From positions 1-64,000 of the forward strand of contig JADKIZ010000009.1 of assembly GCA_016722445.1 (NCBI GenBank): a stretch of DNA of 64,000 nt, read 5' to 3'. The notes under the pieces are model-generated. The model saw nothing but the letters and a program-made list of their open reading frames with translations, was not told the DNA's origin and ran no database searches. Position 1 is the first letter of the stretch, and every line of letters starts with the position of its first letter. This document shows, one piece after another, positions 58,901 to 64,000 of the stretch. Position numbers and translations under genes: made by a program. This DNA is from Flavobacteriales bacterium (lineage in GTDB: Bacteria > Bacteroidota > Bacteroidia > Flavobacteriales_D > Sanyastnellaceae).

Positions 58901-60778
58901 AGTACTGCTGAATAAATCTGTTTCATTGGCAGCAAGAAAGAACAAAAATTTATCGTTCTGATCTGGTTCAATACCGAAATGAGAAAGATTGAATTGCCAA
59001 GTGGTTGTGCCACCATCAAGTGGTTGATCGTCCAGCGATGTAACCAAATATGATTGACCAGCGCTTCCTGTTGAAACATGTCTTGCAGAGTAAACACCAT
59101 TGATTGGTGCGCTATTACTTGCATTCCAAGATCCAGAGGTTGCCAAAGTCCAATCGGTCAAAGCAGCAGATTCAGCATCTTCCGATTTGAAAACGGGATA
59201 TTCCATATCATCATCGGAAAGTATCAATGTGTTTTGCGAAGGTGAATTGGCCACTGCACTTGAACCACCAGTCACAGTGGTAATGCTAAATACCAAATTC
59301 GCAAGGTCATCACAATTTGTATTATTAGTGATGGAAATATTGATGGTCTGGCTAGATGAACTATTTGCTGGGAATGTCACCGTTTGTGAGGTAAAACCAC
59401 CAAGTCTTGAACTGCTTCCGGTAGTAAGTGTGATGGTAGCATTTGTTGCGAATAAAACAGAAGGGTTTGCAATAGTCAAAGTCAAAGCAATAGAACCACT
59501 TGTTTCATCTGCCACGCTTGATGCAGAAGTAAATTGCACAGTAGTCTGTGCCGGAAACTCCGCTCGAATATTGATGCCATCCAGTTCAACTGTATTCCTC
59601 GAAGAGTTGGAAGTGGTATGAGTTGCCACCAAACCAAAATATCCAGTTCCTGAAGGTATATACGTATTGTTGGTAGCAGTACCTTGATTAACTGTTGCAA
59701 CCAATTCAGCGTCAGAGAATGCTGTTTGACCACCACCATTCGATGTTGGCAAAGTTGAAGTATACATGGTCCAAGCACCACCAGTAAGACGTTTCACATG
59801 CAACGATATACCAATGTCGGTGAGTCCATTCGTCAATGCGGAAGACGTGATCAAATTGGTAGCGACACCATTGGTCACGACTTGTAAAATGAATTCGTCA
59901 CCACCAGTATCATCTCCAATGGAAATTCTATAACCATCGACTGTGCCTGATTCAAGATTTGATTCATTGGCATACAGCCATATCATGACTCTGCTTGAAG
60001 TGGTATAGCTCTGTGCGTTTCTTCCCAACCAAAAAGACCAATGTTGTTCTGTGGCACTCCATGTTGTATTTGGCGTACTGAGGTATTCGGTACCTGTAGA
60101 ATTCGGTCCCCGAAAGCGCAATGATTTCGCGTTTGTTGCACCTGCTGCGACTGCTGAAGTTTCTTGGAATCTCCATGCAGTAGCATCACCAGACCAAACT
60201 GGTGAAGCAGTAAAATTGCCATCCGTGAAAGCATCGAACATTTCATAATCGAAATATCCACGGAATCCCGATCCGCCATTGAAATCATTCAATGTAGAAG
60301 AACAACAAGTACTACATGTTGAGTGACCAGTTACAGACCAATACACTTCTAAAAAGTACGTTGCAGGAGTCAGTGATGCGAGAATATCCAAGCTCATTGC
60401 GTTGGAAGCCAGTTTTCCGGTATTGGCATCGACAACCGATGAATTCGGCAAGGAGACCGCTATCCATGCACCAGCAGCAGTACCTGCTTTATATATCCGA
60501 TAGTACATTGTACCAACACAAACATTTGAAGTATTTGTGCGCCGTACATGCATGTATCCTCCATTGAGGGTGAAAGTACCGCCTTCGGTAAAGCTTCCTA
60601 GGTAAGCTTTGTTGAACTGCGTTTGACTCAAATAATTTTTGGAACCGGCCATCTCGGTGATGCCTGCACCTGAGTTGATCTGAATAGTAGACTGCCTGAT
60701 TGACCAAGCTGCATCTGCAGCAATAGACAATACAACAGCTATCGATAGTAAAATCGACTTAATAGTATAGGGTGTCAT
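55976..60778 (-). CDS. 1600-residue secreted protein with Calx-beta and T9SS type A sorting domain
   Basis: A signal peptide (KSILLSIAVVLSIAADAAW) is followed by a region with STCSTCC and two related beta-sandwich/LamG-like segments, each with a DDxxxS/T pattern around FxFWLGRNAQ and FFLAANETD. A Calx-beta-like domain (SVADETSGSIALTLTIANP) lies at about residues 413-520. Further domains resemble PKD or Ig folds. The last 85 residues are a type A sorting domain (MKIYIHDAAGKLIWS, STFSKGVYTALVLVNN). It is a large exported surface or extracellular protein of unknown ligand. Confidence 0.85.
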   Translation of the reverse strand: MTPYTIKSILLSIAVVLSIAADAAWSIRQSTIQINSGAGITEMAGSKNYLSQTQFNKAYLGSFTEGGTFTLNGGYMHVRRTNTSNVCVGTMYYRIYKAGTAAGAWIAVSLPNSSVVDANTGKLASNAMSLDILASLTPATYFLEVYWSVTGHSTCSTCCSSTLNDFNGGSGFRGYFDYEMFDAFTDGNFTASPVWSGDATAWRFQETSAVAAGATNAKSLRFRGPNSTGTEYLSTPNTTWSATEQHWSFWLGRNAQSYTTSSRVMIWLYANESNLESGTVDGYRISIGDDTGGDEFILQVVTNGVATNLITSSALTNGLTDIGISLHVKRLTGGAWTMYTSTLPTSNGGGQTAFSDAELVATVNQGTATNNTYIPSGTGYFGLVATHTTSNSSRNTVELDGINIRAEFPAQTTVQFTSASSVADETSGSIALTLTIANPSVLFATNATITLTTGSSSRLGGFTSQTVTFPANSSSSQTINISITNNTNCDDLANLVFSITTVTGGSSAVANSPSQNTLILSDDDMEYPVFKSEDAESAALTDWTLATSGSWNASNSAPINGVYSARHVSTGSAGQSYLVTSLDDQPLDGGTTTWQFNLSHFGIEPDQNDKFLFFLAANETDLFSSTVDGYAVGINPANAFAPDYITLWRVVDGSPVSAIVISTVDVGSAHNEIGYRITRSESGLWSLYLDVDGGFDNLVSYGSGTDATYDKISYAGLRYVYKWSTSGQLQFDDLIISQKGCKAVYYSQSVGNAESAIWSTAPVGSPQSVISSRYASFIVQNTHAVTTTDTWLTKNLTVNSGGSLAQGAQECVVFGDLTINGSWNAGTGTLTFKGEVDQNLVLGNHTSLYHLKVDNDAAQVNLSASFETRVYGVVSIQEGLLETNDMLVLKSASYATGSIGEIASVGDINGEVTIERHIPALTNYPYGSWMAIGCPVQGQTMAAWDDDLVTTGFSGADYPLPYDFNNIAYYDESVVGGMNTGYVSIGSVTDALDSERGYMVYAQTPSQSVDVKGDIYKGSFNKTLSYTNTGNADDGWNLLVNQYPSQVDFRELVMNGSGVASYYLYDAETNNYKPYNGIVQTGTAPRYINSSQAFFVKAAAAGAYLRYEERFKTNQNVAFERSPEENSYFSMAISNDNGGGDEIIMLFMDEATPNFEWNFDSEKLVSEQPNAITMATVAGDNHLLSVDTRPYDESYVVPVFLNIPAAGNYVLKVTQVNNLPMATCIYVEDVVNGQIIPLNQDAEFSFSLDESYSGQRFFIHFSPSAAITTNDATCFGSENGSVIISGISPEWHVQLENAAGVILTNDGGLQAEHLAAGNYHVYFTNDDLMCQSSHEEIVIAEPAEEVVSIHEIAADQCNENNNGSFSLMMDGIISYEYEVYNSSGSLVNTGNAVSQEFMQEGLVADIYEVMITSECETHELTVDVKDPNAIVLNIGDEDMQLTVENDESEWVTILPQTENATTFNWSMDNGFTSSDLAFEYAFTESGNYTLMLIASNEDCQAADFVQINVNETVHVNDNELNAYVSMVQQQDQINFTFHQLNASDMKIYIHDAAGKLIWSDAGHAEQGSAVTADISTFSKGVYTALVLVNNRPILSKGFVK

Positions 60779-60938
60779 GGGGTCGGGTTCAGGTTAATAG
60801 GGACACTGGAACCGATTCGTTTTAACGGAGAACGGCCTATATGGTTTCAATCATGTTTTCAGACATCACGCAGATTGAAGACTACACGCTCATTTCAGCC
60901 ACAACAATAACTGTTTCTGAAAACCTAAAACAAAAAAA

Positions 60939-60962
60939 AGCCACCCCTTGGATGGGGTGGCT
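60939..60962 (-). terminator. Rho-independent terminator after dnaK
   Basis: AGCCACCCC and GGGGTGGCT form a perfect 9-bp stem with a 6-base loop, followed on the minus strand by eight T residues. It is 25 bases after the dnaK stop. Confidence 0.92.
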
Positions 60963-60986
60963 AGATATGCTTAGAAAATAAATGGC

Positions 60987-62903
60987 TTATTTCTTATCGT
61001 CTTTTACTTCTTCAAAATCAACATCAGTTACCTCTGCATCGCTGGCAGAAGAAGATTGAGATTGTTGTTGATCAGCTCCTGCAGCGCCGCCTTGATTGCC
61101 TGCGTTGTACATATCCGTTGCAGCAGCGCTGAATACGTTGTTCAGGTTTTCAATAGCCGTTTTGCATTTGTTGATGTCCTTTTCAGCATGAGCTTTTTTC
61201 AACTCAGCCAATGCATCATCAATAGGCTGTCTTTTATCTGCAGGAATTTTATCTCCAAATTCCTTCAACTGTTTTTCAGTCTGGAAGATGAGAGTATCGG
61301 CCTGATTGACTGTATCCGCTTCTTCTTTCGCGCGACGGTCGGCATCAGCATTCATTTCAGCTTCTCGTTTCATTTTCTCGATTTCATCTTTGCTTAGACC
61401 AGATGATGCTTGAATGCGGATGTTCTGTTCTTTACCAGTTGCCTTGTCCTTTGCACTCACGTGAATGATACCATTCGCGTCGATATCGAAGGTAACTTCG
61501 ATTTGTGGTACACCACGAGGTGCCGTAGGAATACCGTCGAGGTGGAATCTACCGATGGTTCTGTTATCCTTTGCCATCGCACGTTCACCTTGCAGCACGT
61601 GAATTTCAACACTTGGCTGGTTATCACTTGCCGTTGAGAAAGTCTCGCTTTTCTTCGTTGGGATAGTCGTATTGGATTCGATGAGTTTGGTCATTACACC
61701 ACCCATCGTTTCGATACCCAAAGAAAGAGGAGTTACGTCGAGAAGGAGTACATCTTTCACTTCACCAGTGAGTACACCACCCTGAATTGCAGCGCCGATG
61801 GCAACAACTTCATCAGGATTCACGCCTTTTGACGGCTCTTTTCCGAAATATTTCTTAACGGCATCCTGAATAGCAGGGATTCGGGTAGAACCACCTACGA
61901 GGATGATCTCGTTGATATCATTTACTGAAAGACCTGCTTTCTTGATGGCACTATCGCAAGGAGCGATGGTGCGTTGGATGAGGCTATCAGCGAGTTGTTC
62001 GAATTTCGCGCGGCTCAAAGTTTTCACAAGGTGCTTTGGAATTCCGTCGACTGGCATGATATAAGGCAGGTTGATTTCAGTGCTGCTGGAAGACGACAAT
62101 TCGATTTTTGCTTTTTCTGCACCTTCTTTCAATCTCTGGAGTGCCATAGGATCTTTGGTAAGATCGAACTGACTTCCATTTTCGTTTTTGAATTCTTGTA
62201 CGAGCCAATCGATGATCACCTGATCGAAGTCGTCACCACCAAGGTGAGTATCACCATCAGTAGAAAGAACTTCGAAAACGCCTTCACCAAGCTCAAGAAC
62301 AGAAACGTCGTGTGTACCACCTCCGCAGTCGAACACGACAATTTTGATATCATGTGCTTTTTTGTCCAGACCATAAGCCAAAGCGGCAGCGGTCGGTTCA
62401 TTGATGATTCTTTTTACCTGAAGACCGGCAATTTCTCCAGCTTCTTTGGTAGCCTGACGCTGCGCATCATTGAAATAGGCAGGAACCGTAATAACGGCCT
62501 CAGTTACTTCATGTCCGAGGTAGTCTTCTGCGGTCTTCTTCATTTTCTGAAGAACCATGGCAGAGATTTCCTGCGGCGTATAATTTCTGTCGTCAATTTT
62601 TACACGAGGCGTATTTCCATCACCGCGAACGACTTCATAAGGTACACGGCTGGCTTCCTTTGAACATTCATCATAGCTGCTTCCCATGAAACGCTTGATG
62701 GAATAGATGGTTTTACGTGGATTGGTGATAGCCTGACGTTTGGCAGGATCACCCACTTTTCTTTCGCCGCCATCGACGAAGGCCACTACAGATGGGGTAG
62801 TGCGTTTTCCCTCGCTGTTAGCGATAACTACTGGTTCATTACCTTCCATCACAGCCACGCAGCTGTTGGTGGTTCCAAGGTCGATTCCTATTACTTTACT
62901 CAT
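60987..62903 (-). CDS. dnaK: Chaperone DnaK (Hsp70)
   Basis: The ATG at 62903 gives MSKVIGIDLGTTNSCVAVMEG, the phosphate-1 loop. VITVPAYFNDAQRQATKEAG, VFDCGGGTHDVSVLE and ILVGGSTRIPAIQ complete the ATPase domain. The substrate domain has LLDVTPLSLGIETMGGVMT, and the lid ends in a Gln/Ser-rich tail with EVTDVDFEEVKDDKK. The 638 residues match DnaK. grpE and dnaJ are not adjacent. Direct TGACA-type repeats lie upstream. Confidence 0.98.
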   Translation of the reverse strand: MSKVIGIDLGTTNSCVAVMEGNEPVVIANSEGKRTTPSVVAFVDGGERKVGDPAKRQAITNPRKTIYSIKRFMGSSYDECSKEASRVPYEVVRGDGNTPRVKIDDRNYTPQEISAMVLQKMKKTAEDYLGHEVTEAVITVPAYFNDAQRQATKEAGEIAGLQVKRIINEPTAAALAYGLDKKAHDIKIVVFDCGGGTHDVSVLELGEGVFEVLSTDGDTHLGGDDFDQVIIDWLVQEFKNENGSQFDLTKDPMALQRLKEGAEKAKIELSSSSSTEINLPYIMPVDGIPKHLVKTLSRAKFEQLADSLIQRTIAPCDSAIKKAGLSVNDINEIILVGGSTRIPAIQDAVKKYFGKEPSKGVNPDEVVAIGAAIQGGVLTGEVKDVLLLDVTPLSLGIETMGGVMTKLIESNTTIPTKKSETFSTASDNQPSVEIHVLQGERAMAKDNRTIGRFHLDGIPTAPRGVPQIEVTFDIDANGIIHVSAKDKATGKEQNIRIQASSGLSKDEIEKMKREAEMNADADRRAKEEADTVNQADTLIFQTEKQLKEFGDKIPADKRQPIDDALAELKKAHAEKDINKCKTAIENLNNVFSAAATDMYNAGNQGGAAGADQQQSQSSSASDAEVTDVDFEEVKDDKK

Positions 62904-62983
62904 TTTGTTGGATTTCAAATGTTATTGCCCGTGGGCGGCTCCCGATTTTCAATGTTGGTGCCACTTGGGATAACACGACCGAA

Positions 62984-63066
62984 TGGCAGAAATTGTGACA
63001 GAAAACCTCGCCAACCCGAACAACATGTCAGAAGCTTGCGGATTGCCTGACAAAAAACTGTGACAA
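62984..63066. promoter_or_regulatory. Duplicated TGrCA ... TGTGACA element upstream of dnaK
   Basis: TGGCAGAAATTGTGACAG at 62984-63001 and TGACAAAAAACTGTGACAA at 63048-63066 share TGrCArAAA followed by TGTGACA. They lie 81-163 bases before the dnaK start and also upstream of the divergent BtuF-like gene. Repeated sites in front of dnaK suggest heat-shock or stress control, but no known operator is matched with certainty. Confidence 0.4.
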
Positions 63067-63092
63067 ATTGTATCCATCCCGAAATTTGGGGC

Positions 63093-63858
63093 ATGATCCG
63101 AGAGATGACAGACCAATGCCAACGCACGCTTGTCTTAAGTAGCATTCCACAACGAATTGTATCCCTAGTACCCTCTCAAACCGAGCTACTCCACACTTTA
63201 GGCCTTGATGAAAGGGTTGTAGGCATTACCAGATTCTGCACCCATCCTGATGTCTGGTATCGCTCGAAGACCAGAGTAGGCGGTACAAAGGACTTTGATC
63301 TGGAAAAAATCAGGTCATTGAACCCCTGACCTCATTCTAGCGAATAAAGAAGAAAACGATCGGGAAAAAATTGAACAATTGGCCACAGAATTTCCTGTCT
63401 GGATCAGTGATGTGAGAACAATAGACCAAGCCATACAGATGATTTTGGAGGTTGGGAAAATGACAGGCCAACAGGCTGAATCAGAACATATCGCGATGCA
63501 GATTGGCACTCGATTCAAACTGGTTTCTGGACAAAAACCAATTCGCGCTGCTTATCTCATTTGGAACAAACCTTTGATGACTGTTGGTCATGACACCTTC
63601 ATACATGCATTGATGGAATATGCAGGATATGAAAACGTATTTGGGTCATCCACCTGGCGGTATCCGATCATTACGTCAGAAGATTTGCAAATGGCCCAAC
63701 CTGATCTGTTGATGCTTTCATCTGAGCCATTTCCCTTTCAATCCAGTCACAAGGAGGATTTTCAAAGGTTATTGCCCGAAACAGAGATACGGATGGTAGA
63801 TGGCAGAAACTGGAGTTGGTATGGGTCTGCACTGCTGGAATTCGATCCATTAAAATAA
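63093..63858 (+). CDS. BtuF-like metal-complex-binding protein (one-base gain at 63323-63326)
   Basis: The helical-backbone metal-receptor superfamily includes the B12-binding protein BtuF. The N-terminus reads IPQRIVSLVPSQTELLHTLGL and GITRFCTHPDVW, typical of BtuF-like proteins. No signal peptide is visible, so it may be a cytoplasmic cobalamin-related or siderophore-binding member. Removing one C from the C4 run joins LNP to DLILANKEEN. The C-terminus has WRYPIITSEDLQMAQPDLL. About 255 residues in total. The start at 63093 could instead be 63105. Confidence 0.8.
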
Positions 63859-64000
63859 AAAACAGCATTCGGAGTTAGGCACACACCTTCAAGGACATGA
63901 GGATGAGCAAAAAGCCCACTCATGGTCCGTTATTCATTTGCTCCATTCAAAATGCCCTGTTTCATAAAGTCTTATTTCATGTTTCCCACTAAACTTTGTT
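63859..64000. other. Terminal intergenic sequence
   Basis: The last 142 bases hold no start-stop frame I can support. No hairpin or tRNA is visible. Confidence 0.5.

Noticed and set aside
59100..59621. A 173-codon plus-strand frame within the 1600-residue T9SS gene
   Set aside because: Antisense shadow; the minus-strand protein has coherent Calx-beta motifs there.
61974..62663. A 229-codon plus-strand frame opposite dnaK
   Set aside because: Shadow of a conserved gene; no independent protein signature.

Overview
The window comes from a member of the Bacteroidota. Supporting signs are type IX secretion (T9SS) C-terminal sorting domains of both type A and type B, a PorD (DUF4835) homologue, the clustered order bamD-rpoZ-coaBC-porD-recN, -7 promoter elements of the TAnnTTTG type, a weak Shine-Dalgarno signal, and a clade II nitrous-oxide reductase locus. 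The genus cannot be read from the sequence. There is no rRNA, one tRNA (His), no CRISPR array, no prophage and no insertion sequence.

Layout. 1-4.5 kb: the tail of a VOC/glyoxalase gene, an outer-membrane-like protein, rsmE, a DUF4359-like protein, a GH20 hexosaminidase and a ferredoxin. 4.5-9.9 kb: an acyl-CoA reductase divergent from the ferredoxin, a lipoprotein, a T9SS cargo protein and small unknowns. 9.9-17.8 kb: rpoN, a YitT-family protein, a methyltransferase, an MMPL/RND protein, rmlA and a polyprenyl synthetase. 17.8-23.1 kb: two adjacent choice-of-anchor-L surface proteins with type B sorting domains. 23.2-32.8 kb: an ABC ATPase, asnS, then the minus-strand block recN-porD-coaBC-rpoZ-bamD, a VanY-like peptidase and trxB. 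33-34.2 kb: a MacB/FtsX-type permease. 34.3-43.3 kb: a compact nitrous-oxide respiration locus (nosY, nosF, nosD, a membrane-NosL fusion, a fasciclin lipoprotein, nosZ, a cytochrome c lipoprotein). A Crp/Fnr regulator and a histidine-bearing polytopic membrane protein diverge from it. 43.3-55.9 kb: an M48 protease plus LemA, a TlpA-like thioredoxin, GDPD, a ferritin-like protein, an alpha-oxoamine synthase, tRNA-His, a GT4 glycosyltransferase, a second MMPL protein and mscL. 56-64 kb: a 1600-residue T9SS cargo protein, dnaK and a BtuF-like metal-complex-binding protein.

The nos locus is the clearest functional system. NosZ would reduce N2O in the periplasm, the lipoprotein cytochrome c is a plausible electron donor, and NosD/F/Y with NosL would mature the copper centres. 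The intergenic region between the cytochrome gene and the Crp/Fnr gene carries an 11-bp tandem repeat and a TGATA-N2-TATCA palindrome. No nir or nor gene lies in the window.

Important caveat: at least 16 single-base frame breaks occur in the 64 kb, most of them in short homopolymers. They hit genes that should be intact, including asnS, recN and mscL. I read them as sequencing or assembly errors rather than pseudogenes, and I give the reconstructed spans.
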